DNA from: Pseudomonadota bacterium
Lineage (GTDB): Bacteria; Myxococcota_A; UBA9042; GCA-2863065
DNA: 35,186 nt
NCBI GenBank assembly: GCA_005776725.1
Contig: SXOO01000227.1
Span: forward strand, 1-35,186
Direction of reading: 5' to 3'
The notes under the pieces are model-generated. The model saw only the letters and a program-made list of their open reading frames with translations, was not told the DNA's origin and made no database searches. The translations under genes and the position numbers were made by a program. The stretch's first letter is position 1. Each line of letters starts with the position of its first letter. Positions 9,395 through 19,304 of this stretch are shown one piece after another.

Positions 9395-9708
9395 TGGCGG
9401 AGACCGCGGGCCCGTTCGGTGAGCCGGTGTTCCCGGACGCCGCCGTAGACGTCGAGCTCGATGGCTTCCGGCAGTACCGGACCACCGCGGCCTTCGAGGA
9501 CGTGGCCAAGTTCTACGAGAAGGCCTTCGCCGGCAGCCGCTGGATCTTCGGGCAGCGCGCCGAGGAGCGAGGGGTACCCTCGGCCTCCTTCGCCCCCGGA
9601 GTCCGCGACACGGTCTCCGGCTGGGGAGCGCTGGTGGTCACCCCGATCCCGCCCAAGGGGCGCCGACCCAGCGCTGGGACCCACATCATCGTCACACGGA
9701 GGGCGTGA
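9394..9708 (+). CDS. Small unrecognised protein in the deacetylase/GH114 operon
   Basis: A 104-residue protein whose ATG overlaps the preceding stop by one base and whose TGA overlaps the next start, so it is translationally locked between the deacetylase-like and GH114 genes. I recognise no family with confidence. The segment RTTAAFEDVAKFYEKAF, followed by a short beta region and a C-terminal strand THIIVTRRA, looks like a compact alpha/beta domain in which an amphipathic helix follows a strand. There is no obvious signal peptide or membrane segment, although both neighbours in polysaccharide processing should be exported. The spacing and identical codon style make it a real gene rather than a chance frame. 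Its job is unknown; involvement with the same polymer is inferred from position only. Confidence 0.72.
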   Translation: MAETAGPFGEPVFPDAAVDVELDGFRQYRTTAAFEDVAKFYEKAFAGSRWIFGQRAEERGVPSASFAPGVRDTVSGWGALVVTPIPPKGRRPSAGTHIIVTRRA

Positions 9709-10637
9709 TGAGCGGCTGGGCGGTCTTGATCGCTGCACACGCGGTCCACACGGTGGTCGGCGCGGACGCGGGCACCGCGTTCTCGTCTGCCCGCACGTGG
9801 CACTACCAGCTACAGCGCGTCCAAGTGCCCGAGCTCGTCGCGAGTAGCGCCGAGGTGCTCGTCATCGACGGCGAGGACGAGTCCCGCCGACCCTGGGCGC
9901 CCGAGACCCTCGAAACGTTGAAGCTCCTGCCCGACGGAGGCCGGCGCGTGGTGCTAGCGTACCTGTCGATCGGCGAGGCCGAGGACTACCGGGCGGACTT
10001 CAAGCCGGAGTGGCGCAGACGACGCCCCAGCTGGATCCTGGCCGAGAACCCCGAGTGGCGGGGCAACTACCCGGTGCGCTTCTGGGACCCCGAGTGGAAT
10101 CAGATCGTGGACGCCCGGGTCGAGCGCTTGATCCGCCAGGGCTTCGACGGGCTCTACCTGGACCGGGTGGATGTGACGGAGCATCCCGGGGTGGCCCGAG
10201 CGTACGCCAAGGCGTGCTCTGCGGACTGCCCGCAGATCGAGGTCCAAATGGCGGCGCTGGTGGGTCGTGTTGCGCGCCGGGCTCGCGAGCTTCGCGCAGG
10301 CGCGCTCGTGGTCCCGCAGAACGGCATCGTCCTCTTGGAGCGCCTCTCGACGGTCGTGGACGGATGGGCCATCGAGGACACCTATTTCCATGGGGAGCGC
10401 CGCGCGACCACCGCCCACACCCGATGGGTCGAGGAGACCCTCCAGCGGCTCCGTGGACGTGCCCCCGTCCTGGCCGTGGATTACATACGCAGGAAGCGAT
10501 CCGTGGACGAGTTCACCCGCCGGGCCACGGCCAGCGGCTATCTCGCGTTCGCAGCTCCGTCGCGGGCGCTCGACCGCGGGCCCCGCTCCAACCGGGCGCG
10601 CCCCGCCCTGAGTCTGGATGCCCGCCCCACACCATGA
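9708..10637 (+). CDS. GH114-family endo-alpha-1,4-polygalactosaminidase-like protein
   Basis: A 309-residue TIM-barrel-type protein. I chose ATG at 9708 because GGAGG at about 9698-9702 lies five bases upstream; GTG at 9705 is too close. Diagnostic GH114 motifs are VVLAYLSIGEAEDYR, then W-x-x-x-NPEWRGNYPVRFWDPEW, then GFDGLYLDRVDV with the acidic residues expected in the active site, and DGWAIEDTYF near the end. GH114 enzymes hydrolyse alpha-1,4-linked galactosaminoglycan, and the hydrolase domain of PelA belongs here. The N-terminus has a hydrophobic stretch but no basic start, so the signal peptide is weak and localisation uncertain. Its pairing with the deacetylase-like gene two positions upstream mirrors the two catalytic domains fused in PelA. 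Its end overlaps the DUF502 gene (ATGA). Confidence 0.87.
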   Translation: MSGWAVLIAAHAVHTVVGADAGTAFSSARTWHYQLQRVQVPELVASSAEVLVIDGEDESRRPWAPETLETLKLLPDGGRRVVLAYLSIGEAEDYRADFKPEWRRRRPSWILAENPEWRGNYPVRFWDPEWNQIVDARVERLIRQGFDGLYLDRVDVTEHPGVARAYAKACSADCPQIEVQMAALVGRVARRARELRAGALVVPQNGIVLLERLSTVVDGWAIEDTYFHGERRATTAHTRWVEETLQRLRGRAPVLAVDYIRRKRSVDEFTRRATASGYLAFAAPSRALDRGPRSNRARPALSLDARPTP

Positions 10638-11233
10638 AGCGTCACCTCTCCATCCTGTTTCAGGGCCTCGTCCTCGCGATCCCGGCGATCGTTACCCTCT
10701 ACATCCTCGTGGCCACTGTCTCGTGGTTCGACGGCGGGGTCCGCGGGTGGCTTGGGGACTTCGCCAGCGAGATACCAGGGCTCGGGCTCCTGCTCGCGGT
10801 CATCGTGGTGTACGGGGTGGGCCTCCTTTCACACCTCCTGCTCTTCAGGCGCTTCCTGGATGTGGCGGAGCGGCTGATCGGGCGCGTCCCGCTGGTCAAG
10901 ACGGTCTATGGCTCCGTGCGCGATCTGATGGGCTTCTTAGGGCCCCGTGAGGACCGCGTCCAGGGTGCCGCCGTGCGGGTGGAGATCTCGCCAGGCATAC
11001 ACATGATCGGCATCCGCACCACCGACAGCGAAGACGGCCTGAAGTCGGCCGTATACCTGCCGTTCAGCTACATGCTGGGTGGATTCCTCGTCTTCTTCCC
11101 GAAGGACAAGGTGGAGTTCATCGAGATGACAGTGGAGGAGGCGCTGAAGTTCCAGATCACCGGCGGTATGGGCGGCACCTCCAAGGAAGGGCACGAGATC
11201 AGCGCGCTGAACCGGCTCCTCGACCGGCGATGA
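10634..11233 (+). CDS. DUF502-family two-pass inner-membrane protein
   Basis: A 199-residue membrane protein starting at ATG 10634, overlapping the GH114 stop as ATGA. Two transmembrane helices are visible, at about residues 7-30 (LFQGLVLAIPAIVTLYILVA) and about 50-73 (LGLLLAVIVVYGVGLLSHLLL). A conserved soluble part with IPLVK-like (RVPLVKTVYGSVRDLM) and LPFSYMLGGFLVFFP segments follows, as expected for the DUF502 family. The biochemical function of this family is not established. As the last gene of the coupled four-gene operon it may help export or assembly of the same polymer, but DUF502 proteins also occur far from such genes. The last 35 bases overlap, tail to tail, the end of the large gene on the opposite strand. 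Confidence 0.88.
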   Translation: MKRHLSILFQGLVLAIPAIVTLYILVATVSWFDGGVRGWLGDFASEIPGLGLLLAVIVVYGVGLLSHLLLFRRFLDVAERLIGRVPLVKTVYGSVRDLMGFLGPREDRVQGAAVRVEISPGIHMIGIRTTDSEDGLKSAVYLPFSYMLGGFLVFFPKDKVEFIEMTVEEALKFQITGGMGGTSKEGHEISALNRLLDRR

Positions 11234-14200
11234 GCGCCGCGCGGCGAACGCTCGGGCTCTTGTGCTTTAGGAGCCCCGGGAGCTGAGCGCGGACGTCCAC
11301 GCCACTGCGCAGCGCGAGGCGCAAGCCCGCAGCCACTGTGAGCGGATCCGGGTCCCCCAACGCGGCCGATACCACCGCTACCGCACCTTCACCTCTCACC
11401 GCCAGGCTCTCCAGGGCGGCCACGCGGACTCCGCTCGATGGATCGCGGACAAGCGTCATGAGCGCAGCCTCGGCGCCCAGTCGACCCAAGGCGCGGGCGA
11501 CGCGGGCGCGATGAAGCCAGGAGTCGAGCGAGGGAAGGAGCGAGCTCAGCTGCGCCGCGGCCTGGGGAGTTCCGCGCTCCGCGATGGACTCGGCCGCAGC
11601 CGTGGCGGCCTCGGGCTCCCGACGCGCGAGGGCCTCCTCCAGTGCACGGCTGCCGGCCTCACCGCGTGTCCTGCCGAGAACCCTGAGGGCCAGCAGGCGC
11701 ACTCGCGGCTCTCCACCTAGCGCCAAGCGCGCCACGGCTGTGTCGACCGCCGGGAGCCACGCATCGGGCACCTCGAGATCCGGGAGCAGAGGTCCGAGTC
11801 TCAAGGAGGCTCGCTCTGTTGGTGTGGGCGCCGCTTGGGCGCTCACGGCGGCGCCGCCGAGGAGCCCCATGAGGACCGTGCGCTGTGCCACCGGCCCCGA
11901 CGCTGCCAGCGCACGCTGTAGCGCCTCCCTCACGGCCTCCTGGTGACGGCCGAGCGCATTGGGGGCAGCAGGCCCCGACTGGAGCGGCACCAGCAACGCC
12001 GGAAACGCGCGCTCCGCCGCCAGCCGTGACTCAGCGGGATCCGCGACGTCCAGATACGCGTCGATCAGACGAAGGCGCCGCGAGCCCGGCTCGGGCGCGG
12101 GAGACAGGAGCGCCAGCGCGGCGTCTGCGAGCGCCGGATGATCTCCGGGATCGGCCCAGCCGGCCTCGAGAACCGGACCGAGCGCGGACGCTTCGCCGAT
12201 CGCGCCCAGCGCCCAGGCGATCGCCGCGCGCGCCGCGCCGGTCTCGCCCGTGAGGCGGTCCACCAACGCCCGCACAGCACGGCGTTCTCCGATCGCGCCG
12301 AGGGCCCATGCCGCGGCGGGTCGAACGGTGACGTCTCCCGAGCGCAGAAGCTCGAGTGCGGCGTCTAGCCCATCGGCCCTCCCGCGGATGCCCAAGGCGA
12401 GGGCGGTTACGAACCCCCGATCCGGTCTGGCCTCAGGGCCGATGACGAAGCGGGTAAGCGTGGATGAGGCAGGGGCGCCGGCCTCCGCGCCGAGCGCCCA
12501 GATCGCGAGGTTCGCGAGGCCATGATCCCGGGCGGTGGCGAGGCCAGTAAGCGCGGGGAGGGACGCCGAGAGCCCCGTGGGGCGGGGACCGTGCCCCATC
12601 GCCACGTGTGTGAGCGCCACGATCGCCTGGGCCGCGACGCTGCGATCCTTCTCACTCAGGAGACGACCCAGGAGCGGGGCCACGGGGGAGGGGCGCGTGA
12701 GCGCAATGAGGCGAAGCACGCGGTGGCGCACTGACGCGCTGGGCCCCGACATCGACTCGACCACCGCCTGGAGCGCCTGTTCCCCGAGGAGCGCGAGGCG
12801 GGCGCGGGCGTCGCTCTCCGGCGCGGCGCGTCGCGCGCGATCCAGCGCGGTGGCTCGAGACGCGAAGAGGTCGAGCAGGAGCTCGCGGTAGACGGGTTTA
12901 CGCGGATGCTGCGCCTTCAGCCGGCTGAGCAGGGCCTGGAGGCGAGAGATTCCCGTGGGGCCCGCCACGGCGGCGAGCTGTCGGCCCGCGGAGAGCACGT
13001 CAGTCGGGTCGGACGCGCGCTCCACGATCTCCGTGAGCGCCACCTCGATCTCGCGAGTGCGGCCGAGGGTATCGAGGAGTCGAACGAGCTTTTGGCGGAG
13101 CGGCACCGGTGCGGGGTCCGCTTCGAGGGACCGCCGCCACGAGGCCAAGGCCATCTCCGGGCGGCCGCGCGCGAGCTGGACATCACCGAGCCACTCCAGG
13201 GCCTGCGCGTCGCCGGGAGCCAGATCGACCCTGCGCTCGGCGAAGCGCTCGGCGTCCTCGGAGCGGCCGAGCCCGAGGGAAAGCTCGGACATCCGTCGGA
13301 GGCGCGGCGCGGCGTGCGACGGGTCCAGCTGAACCAGCCGCTCGAGCACCCGCAGGCTCTCCTCTGCTCGATTGGAGCGCTCGTGGATCTCGTCGAGCAG
13401 CAGCAGCGACTCCACGTCCTCGGCGCCAGCCAGCGCAGCGCCCGCTGCGTCCAGGCGGCGCCTTGCCAAATGCGCCTCGGCGACGAACAGCCGGCTCGCG
13501 GTTGGACCGCTCTTGGCCCACGCATCGAGGCGGGCGTCCAGGGCGCCGTCCGCCTCCAGGAGCTCGATAATCCGTCGCCGGGCGTCCCGGCGGGCCTCTG
13601 CCTCGGCGGGCGGGATGAGCTCGTGGACCTTCTCCCACAGCGGTACGGCCTCCGCGCCTCTCCGGGCGCGCTCGAGGAAGAGGGCGTAGCTGCGGGCGGT
13701 GGAGGCCTTCGTGGGGGTGAGCTCGACCGCCCGTCGGTAGTGCTTGTCGGCCTCCACCATGAGGTCGTGGTCCGCGTACAGCCGTGCCAGGACCAGCGCG
13801 GCGCGCGGTGCGCTCTTCATCGCCGAGGGGATCCTCTCCCAGACGGTGATGGCCCGGGCCGTATCACCCCGCGCGAACCAGACCTCGCCGTACGCGACGA
13901 GGTGGGCCTCCTCGCCGGGTTCGAGACGGATTAGCGCCTCGTAGACCTTCTCCACCAGGTCCGCCGGCCCGTCGATGCGCTGCAGCAGCTCGCCGACGGC
14001 GATCAGGACCTCCGCGTCACCGGAGGCTCGCGCTGCCAGCTGTCCGAGCAGCTTCGTGGCCGCAGGGCCCTTGCCAGAGGCGTGAAGGTGCGCGGCGAGC
14101 TCGAGCTCGGCGTCGGGCCCTCCGGACTTGACGAGGCGGCGCAGCTCGGCCTCGACGTCCTCCGGGGTCCCGATCCGGCTCACGATGCGCATCACGGCGT

Positions 14201-15173
14201 CTCGGGCGTCGCGATTCCGCGGTCGAAGCGACCAAGCCTCGCGCCAGAGCACCAGGGCCTTGGCGTCCTGTCCGGACTCTTCGTAGAGCCGGGCGAGGAC
14301 GAGGGTCTCGGGGTACGAGCGGCGGCGCCCCTCGAGCTTCGAGATGTATTCCGGCTCCCGGCCGGCTTGCCGGTACGCGTCGATCAGCGCTTCCCGCAGC
14401 TCGGGCTCAGCCGGGTGCTCGTCCGGCAACCGGCCGAGCGCACCCTCGAGGACCGCGATCCCTCGGCCCGGATTGCCCGAGCGGACCGCGATACGCCCGA
14501 CTCGAAGGGTGGCGAGCACGGTGACCCGCGGGTCCTGCCCGGCCGCCAGCTGCTCCCAGAGCTTCAGCGCTGCGTCCACACGGCCGCGGCCCTCGAGACG
14601 CTCGGCGAGCGCGACGGTCCGCTCCACATCCCGCGGCGTGCCCTCCAGGAGGCCGGCCACCGCGCGGTCCACCACCTCGGCGCGCTCCGCCGAGAGGGCC
14701 ACCTCGAGGAGCGCATCGAGGATCTCTGCGCGCTCGGCGGGCTTGGCGAGCGCCGCGCCCGCTTCGAGGCTCTTGAACGCGGCCTCGAGCTCTCCGGAGT
14801 CGAGCTCGCAGCGCGCACGGAGGCGTAGCCCCGTGGCCGTGCCGACAGCGGTGAAGATGGGGGCGGCCTCGGCGCACCGGCCGGCCTCGCGTAGGATCAA
14901 CGCGTGCGCCAGTTGCGCCCCAGCGGACCTCGGCGCGGCTTCCATGGCCCTGGCGGTGTGCTCGAGTAGTCCGCTGACCCCTCCCACCGCGGGGCTGGCG
15001 TTCAAGAGCGCGCGGAGACGTTCACTGTCCGCTGGCGCGGCGCTCAGGCGTTCGAGTGCTTCGGCGATCGCCGGGGGCGGGGCCGAGGCGAGGAGAGAGC
15101 CGAGCGGCGGTGCGCTGGCCGTGGCCTCAGCAGCGGCGCAGACGAGAGCGCAAACCAGGGGGCGAAGTCGCAT
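11199..15173 (-). CDS. Large secreted TPR plus HEAT-repeat protein
   Basis: A 1324-residue protein starting at ATG 15173 with a probable signal peptide ([21 protein letters not shown]). Residues about 60-700 are a long run of helical pairs of tetratricopeptide type, for example [20 protein letters not shown] and [20 protein letters not shown], with alanine/glycine at the TPR positions. From about residue 790 the pattern changes to HEAT/PBS-lyase-like repeats ([39 protein letters not shown]). Both repeat classes form solenoids that bind other proteins; no catalytic motif is visible. The predicted location is periplasmic or outer-membrane associated. The 3' end overlaps the DUF502 gene antisense by 35 bases. 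The 5' end is divergent from the sigma-54 activator, about 180 bases away. Its partner is unknown; candidates are the adjacent polysaccharide genes or the surface-protein locus. Confidence 0.85.
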   Translation of the reverse strand: MRLRPLVCALVCAAAEATASAPPLGSLLASAPPPAIAEALERLSAAPADSERLRALLNASPAVGGVSGLLEHTARAMEAAPRSAGAQLAHALILREAGRCAEAAPIFTAVGTATGLRLRARCELDSGELEAAFKSLEAGAALAKPAERAEILDALLEVALSAERAEVVDRAVAGLLEGTPRDVERTVALAERLEGRGRVDAALKLWEQLAAGQDPRVTVLATLRVGRIAVRSGNPGRGIAVLEGALGRLPDEHPAEPELREALIDAYRQAGREPEYISKLEGRRRSYPETLVLARLYEESGQDAKALVLWREAWSLRPRNRDARDAVMRIVSRIGTPEDVEAELRRLVKSGGPDAELELAAHLHASGKGPAATKLLGQLAARASGDAEVLIAVGELLQRIDGPADLVEKVYEALIRLEPGEEAHLVAYGEVWFARGDTARAITVWERIPSAMKSAPRAALVLARLYADHDLMVEADKHYRRAVELTPTKASTARSYALFLERARRGAEAVPLWEKVHELIPPAEAEARRDARRRIIELLEADGALDARLDAWAKSGPTASRLFVAEAHLARRRLDAAGAALAGAEDVESLLLLDEIHERSNRAEESLRVLERLVQLDPSHAAPRLRRMSELSLGLGRSEDAERFAERRVDLAPGDAQALEWLGDVQLARGRPEMALASWRRSLEADPAPVPLRQKLVRLLDTLGRTREIEVALTEIVERASDPTDVLSAGRQLAAVAGPTGISRLQALLSRLKAQHPRKPVYRELLLDLFASRATALDRARRAAPESDARARLALLGEQALQAVVESMSGPSASVRHRVLRLIALTRPSPVAPLLGRLLSEKDRSVAAQAIVALTHVAMGHGPRPTGLSASLPALTGLATARDHGLANLAIWALGAEAGAPASSTLTRFVIGPEARPDRGFVTALALGIRGRADGLDAALELLRSGDVTVRPAAAWALGAIGERRAVRALVDRLTGETGAARAAIAWALGAIGEASALGPVLEAGWADPGDHPALADAALALLSPAPEPGSRRLRLIDAYLDVADPAESRLAAERAFPALLVPLQSGPAAPNALGRHQEAVREALQRALAASGPVAQRTVLMGLLGGAAVSAQAAPTPTERASLRLGPLLPDLEVPDAWLPAVDTAVARLALGGEPRVRLLALRVLGRTRGEAGSRALEEALARREPEAATAAAESIAERGTPQAAAQLSSLLPSLDSWLHRARVARALGRLGAEAALMTLVRDPSSGVRVAALESLAVRGEGAVAVVSAALGDPDPLTVAAGLRLALRSGVDVRAQLPGLLKHKSPSVRRAALIAGRGAGSAR

Positions 15174-15352
15174 GGGGCGGGAGTCTAGAGGTCGAGCGCC
15201 CTCGCGTCACGACCACGCACCCGGAGGTCCTCCCGAGCCTGCGGGCGGTGGCCCCGGGCTGGGACCCGCAGGATGGTGTCAAGAACGTGACGCCCGGCAT
15301 CGACCGTGTTACCGACCGACCTGTGAAGGACGAAACGACGAACGACGTCACG
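15174..15352. promoter_or_regulatory. Divergent intergenic region between TPR/HEAT and sigma-54 activator genes
   Basis: This region of 179 bases lies between two divergent starts and should carry both promoters. I could not identify convincing -35/-10 pairs or inverted operator repeats. The right-hand third is in-frame with the activator and may partly be coding if an upstream GTG start is used. Confidence 0.3.
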
Positions 15353-16324
15353 ATGCCGATTCACGCGCCCGGCTCGCCGCTCGGCGCTGTGCTCTCTGTG
15401 GTCCGTCGGGTCGCCCGGACGGACTGCAATGTCCTCATCACGGGGGAGTCCGGTACCGGCAAGGAGGTCGTCGTCCAGGCGCTTCACGGCTGGTCCCAGC
15501 GGCGACGAGGTCCGCTCGTGCCCGTGAACTGCGGGGCGATCCCGGAGAACCTCCTCGAGAGCGAGCTCTTCGGACACACAAAGGGCGCGTTCACCGGAGC
15601 CGACCGCGTGCGCGTGGGCCGCTTCGAGCTCGCGCATCGCGGCACGATCTTCCTCGACGAGGTGGGCGAGCTCCCAACCCTGCTTCAGGTCAAGCTGCTG
15701 CGCGTCCTCCAGGAGCGGCGAATCGAGCCTCTGGGCTCCACCGGGCCGAAGGAGGTCGACTTTCGCCTCGTCGCCGCCACCAACGTCGCCCTCGAGGACG
15801 CCATCCGCAACGGGAGCTTCCGAGAGGACCTGTACTTCCGCCTCAACGTGATCCGCGTCCACCTCCCACCCCTCCGGGAGCGTCCGATGGACATCCCGCC
15901 CCTCGTGGACCACTTCGTGGCGCTCTACAACGAGCGCCTGCTCACCGAGGTGCAGGGCTTCAGCGAGGGCGCGCTGCGGTCGCTCATGCGGCAGCCCTGG
16001 CCCGGCAACGTGAGGGAGCTGGAGAACGTCGTCCAGGGTGTCATGGTCATGACCGGCGAGGGCTACATCGCCGAGCGAGACCTCGAGCAGCGACTGGGTC
16101 AGCGCGAGCCGGTTCGTGTGGACCTGAGGGCGGTGGGGCAGGGCGTCGAGCTCCCAGAGCAGGGGATCGACCTCGTGCGCTTCCTGGAGGAGACGGAGGT
16201 GCGACTCATCGATCAGGCTCTGGCTCGGGCCGCCGGGAACCGGACCCAAGCGGCGAAGCTCCTTGGGCTGAACCGAACGACCCTGGTCGAGAAGCTCAAG
16301 CGTCGCGGCATCACCGGCGAGTGA
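15353..16324 (+). CDS. Sigma-54-dependent transcriptional activator without sensory domain
   Basis: A 323-residue AAA+ activator of sigma-54 RNA polymerase. Key motifs are Walker A GESGTGKE (about 31-38), GAFTGA at 78-83, Walker [12 protein letters not shown] (about 97-107), the [10 protein letters not shown] and LRERPMDI sensor segments, [11 protein letters not shown], and a C-terminal Fis-type helix-turn-helix ([22 protein letters not shown]). ATG at 15353 gives a protein that begins directly at the AAA+ domain. In-frame GTG codons at 15287 and 15323 could add 10-22 residues but not a receiver, GAF or PAS domain. Like PspF, it would need control by a separate partner or by its own expression. 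It ends 33 bases from the convergent end of the first cohesin-like lipoprotein gene. Regulation of the neighbouring surface system is possible but unproven. Confidence 0.88.
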   Translation: MPIHAPGSPLGAVLSVVRRVARTDCNVLITGESGTGKEVVVQALHGWSQRRRGPLVPVNCGAIPENLLESELFGHTKGAFTGADRVRVGRFELAHRGTIFLDEVGELPTLLQVKLLRVLQERRIEPLGSTGPKEVDFRLVAATNVALEDAIRNGSFREDLYFRLNVIRVHLPPLRERPMDIPPLVDHFVALYNERLLTEVQGFSEGALRSLMRQPWPGNVRELENVVQGVMVMTGEGYIAERDLEQRLGQREPVRVDLRAVGQGVELPEQGIDLVRFLEETEVRLIDQALARAAGNRTQAAKLLGLNRTTLVEKLKRRGITGE

Positions 16325-16357
16325 CTCGGGCGGCGGCGCGAGAGAGCCCCAACAGCG

Positions 16358-19147
16358 TCACTCCACCGCGATGACGCGTCCCTCGGCCGTAGTGTCTACC
16401 GACAAGACCCGTGGCTCACCCACGGGGGACTTGCCTGCCATGTCCGAGATCGCGATCCGCGTATTTGCCACGGGCGCATCGAGGACGAACTCCGCTTTTA
16501 TCAGCGCTGGCCCACCCGAAGTCAGCGGGGTGCCCGGCGCCCCGACGTGGTAGACGAAAGCCGTCAGCCACGTCGTCCAATCCTTCTGCTGCGCCGGTGC
16601 CAGCGAGAGCGAGTGACCGGTCGCCAGGGCCTCGGTGATGCACCCCCCGCCTTCGGGTGAGCAGCTCACGAGGTCGTAGTCGAAGCACGTGGGCCCAAAG
16701 CACAGGTTGTCCGTGAGGCGCGTGAGCCGCAGCGCGGCGTCCCAGGTGAGGTGGAGGTCGATCGAGCCGAGGGGCAGGCCCTCCAGTCGGATGGCACACG
16801 TGACCGCCGCGCCCTTGGGGCCGCTGACCTCACAGATCCAGTTGTCGGCGCACCCGACGATGAGCGCGCTGACGCACCCGAGGGTGTCGTGGCACACGTC
16901 GCTGGTGCAGGGGTCGCCGTCGTCGCAGTTCTTCGCCTGTCCGGAGCACTCGCCGGTCTCCGGGGCACACACCCAATCCGTGGTGCAGTCCACCCCGGCA
17001 TAGGGACAGGTCACCACGCTCGCAGGGTCCAGGCGACAGAGGCTGTCTTTGCAGTGCAGCGTCCCATTGCAGCGGTTGCCATCCTCGAAGACAGCGCAGT
17101 CGGCCAACGAGTCGCAGCCGCACCCGAAGCCGGGCTGTCCCTGGCATCCGCTCGCGCCGCACGCGTCGAGGTCCGTACACGGGTCGCCGTCGTCGCACGG
17201 ACCGACCACCACGACGTGTTTGCAACCGCTGGCGGCGTCACACGAATCACTGGTGCAGTCGTTCCCGTCTTCGCACGTTGAGGCGTCCGGCGCGTGGGTG
17301 CAAAGACCGCCCGCGTCGCAGGCGTCCACGGTACACGCGACGCCGTCGTCGCAGGTGAGGGAGAGCCCCGCGCAGCTGCCCACGCTGTCGCACTGGTCCG
17401 CAACGGTACAGGCGTCGCCGTCGTCACACGGCGCACCGGAGTCCAGCACGACCGAGCACGACCCGGTGCCGGGGTCACAGGTTGCCTGCGCGCAGGGGCC
17501 GAAGTCGCCGGAGCAGGGTGGCGGCGAGGTGGAGGGGATGACACAGGTCCCAAGGGCGTCACAAGCGCCGTCGCCGGCACAGAGATCAGGGCTGAGGCAC
17601 GTGGTACCCGCCGGAGCCAACAGCGAAGCGACGCAGTGCCCGAGGCCGTCGCATTGCTCCACCAGGCTGCAGGCGTCTCCGTCGTCGCAGTCACCGGCGT
17701 CGAAGGAAGCGACGCAGCTGCCACCCTCGCACGCCGCCGAGATGCAAGGGCGCCCATCGAAGCACAGGGCCTCGCCGCAGTTGGGTGGGGCGGTCGCGAG
17801 GATCACGCCGGTCTGGGCGCCCAGGGTGGAGACTGGAACCGCGCTCACGGAAAGGGCCTCGGCGCCGGCCGCGGCGCTGGCGTCGTGAAGTACGACCTCG
17901 AACGGCGCGTTCGGCGTGCCGTGCACCTCCAGGGTGGCGAGGTGCGCGTTGCCGGACAGGACGTCACCGGCGTACCGCCCCGTGCCGAGCGGGGCTTCGC
18001 CCTGCAGCGGGAACCACTCGACCCGGCCGGCTTTCCAGAGTTCGCCGAACGTGGCCGGCTCGAGCGCGAGGGCGTGCCCGGTGCTGCCCCACGCCCCGCC
18101 GGTGCTGCGGGGGACCGAGGCGCAGGTGGCGCCCCAGCAGCGTCGCTCCACTAGTGGGCCGAGCCAGGAGGCCGTGGTCCCGAGGCTCATCGCGAGCCGA
18201 GTCGCTGGCGCCGATGGGTCCACGGCGGCGAGCCCGATCGTGCACGTCGCCTCGCCGAGGTCATCGAGTGATCCCGCGCAGAGCCGCTGGCAACCGCTGG
18301 CCTCCGCCCCCACGCAAACCCCCGCCTCGCACGAGTCGCCCGTGGTGCAGGCGTCCCCGTCGCTGCACACGGCCTCCGTGTGTGCGAATACGCACACCCC
18401 GCCGGCATCACAGTGTTCACTGGTGCAGGGGTTGTCGTCGTTGCAGTCGGCAGCCGAGGAGCAGCAGCCGGCCTGCCCGTTGGGCACCGAGACGCATCCC
18501 ACACTCGCCTGGCAATGATCGTCGGTGCACGGGTCCGCGTCGTCGCAGCTCGCAACCTCGGCCGCCGCGCAGCCGGACCCGGGGCTGCACGTCTCCACGC
18601 CGTTGCAAGGGTCGCCGTCGGTGCACTCGACCGGGGTGCCTGCGAGACATCCGGTGGCGGGCGCGCACCGCTCCAGCCCGTCGCACGGGTCACCGTTGTC
18701 ACAGAGCAATGGGGACCCCGCGACGCATCCTTCGGGCGTGCAAGCCTCTTCGCCATCGCAGAGGTCGGTGTCGGCGCACCCGGGAGCCCCGGTACAGGTG
18801 CCCGCGGTGCACGCGTCGCCCGTGGTGCACGTGAGTCCGTCGTCGCAAGCGGTCCCTTCCTCGGCGGCGCCCAGGCTGCACTCGCCCGCGGCGCAGCGCC
18901 ACGCCTCGCAAGCGCCCGCGGTCGCGTCGCAGTCGGCATCGACCCGACATGCCGCAGGGGTGGCTTCGTCTTCAGTTGGGCTCGCGACCTCGACGGAGGT
19001 GTCGACGCCTGCCGGCGCACCGGCGCTCTCGCTGCAGGCGCTGAGCGCGAGCACGCAGAGGGCGCCGACGGTGCAGAGGCCAGCGGTGAAGCACGTTGAG
19101 CGCAGCGGACGGGAAGCAGACCCGTGTGTTCGAGCTTTGGCGTTCAT
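16358..19147 (-). CDS. Cysteine-rich lipoprotein with two cohesin-like modules
   Basis: A 929-residue predicted lipoprotein. A long positively charged start leads to a hydrophobic core and lipobox L-S-A-C with Cys38. Residues about 65-285 are cysteine-rich modules of the type CDDGDPC-T/N-x-x-x-x-C. About 289-450 is a beta-rich module (LCAGSLDDLGEATCTIGL, then ERRCWGATC, ending near TGVILAT). About 455-765 is a second cysteine-rich run. About 766-929 is a second beta-rich module (WICEVSGPKGAAVTCAIRL, IDLHLTWDAALRLTRL, NLCFGPTCFDYDL, ending RVIAVE). The opening strand, the hydrophobic F/L-x-W-D pair and the final strand resemble cohesin-type beta-sandwiches. It is a paralogue of the lipoprotein at 22496 with the same two-module layout. 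Inferred role: outer-membrane scaffold that binds dockerin-like partners encoded alongside. Family assignment of the beta modules is the uncertain part. Confidence 0.8.
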   Translation of the reverse strand: MNAKARTHGSASRPLRSTCFTAGLCTVGALCVLALSACSESAGAPAGVDTSVEVASPTEDEATPAACRVDADCDATAGACEAWRCAAGECSLGAAEEGTACDDGLTCTTGDACTAGTCTGAPGCADTDLCDGEEACTPEGCVAGSPLLCDNGDPCDGLERCAPATGCLAGTPVECTDGDPCNGVETCSPGSGCAAAEVASCDDADPCTDDHCQASVGCVSVPNGQAGCCSSAADCNDDNPCTSEHCDAGGVCVFAHTEAVCSDGDACTTGDSCEAGVCVGAEASGCQRLCAGSLDDLGEATCTIGLAAVDPSAPATRLAMSLGTTASWLGPLVERRCWGATCASVPRSTGGAWGSTGHALALEPATFGELWKAGRVEWFPLQGEAPLGTGRYAGDVLSGNAHLATLEVHGTPNAPFEVVLHDASAAAGAEALSVSAVPVSTLGAQTGVILATAPPNCGEALCFDGRPCISAACEGGSCVASFDAGDCDDGDACSLVEQCDGLGHCVASLLAPAGTTCLSPDLCAGDGACDALGTCVIPSTSPPPCSGDFGPCAQATCDPGTGSCSVVLDSGAPCDDGDACTVADQCDSVGSCAGLSLTCDDGVACTVDACDAGGLCTHAPDASTCEDGNDCTSDSCDAASGCKHVVVVGPCDDGDPCTDLDACGASGCQGQPGFGCGCDSLADCAVFEDGNRCNGTLHCKDSLCRLDPASVVTCPYAGVDCTTDWVCAPETGECSGQAKNCDDGDPCTSDVCHDTLGCVSALIVGCADNWICEVSGPKGAAVTCAIRLEGLPLGSIDLHLTWDAALRLTRLTDNLCFGPTCFDYDLVSCSPEGGGCITEALATGHSLSLAPAQQKDWTTWLTAFVYHVGAPGTPLTSGGPALIKAEFVLDAPVANTRIAISDMAGKSPVGEPRVLSVDTTAEGRVIAVE

Positions 19148-19304
19148 GCGGGAGACGCTACCACGGCCGATAGGTGCGGCGCGATGCGGACGAACCGAGC
19201 CAGCGACGCTGCGTCGACCGGGCGCCGGAGATTCTGCGCGAAGTCAACAATTGTGCGCGGCCTCGTGGGTATCATCCGGAAGTGTGACCGGCTATGCTGT
19301 GCCG
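19148..19304. promoter_or_regulatory. Divergent intergenic region between lipoprotein and dockerin-like genes
   Basis: These 157 bases separate two divergent start codons, so they should hold promoters for both sides of the cohesin/dockerin-like locus. The centre is less GC-rich (GTCAACAATTG). TATCAT at 19270-19275 could be a -10 for the plus-strand gene, but I see no convincing -35 at 17 bases. No sigma-54 GG-N10-GC box is evident by eye. Confidence 0.35.
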
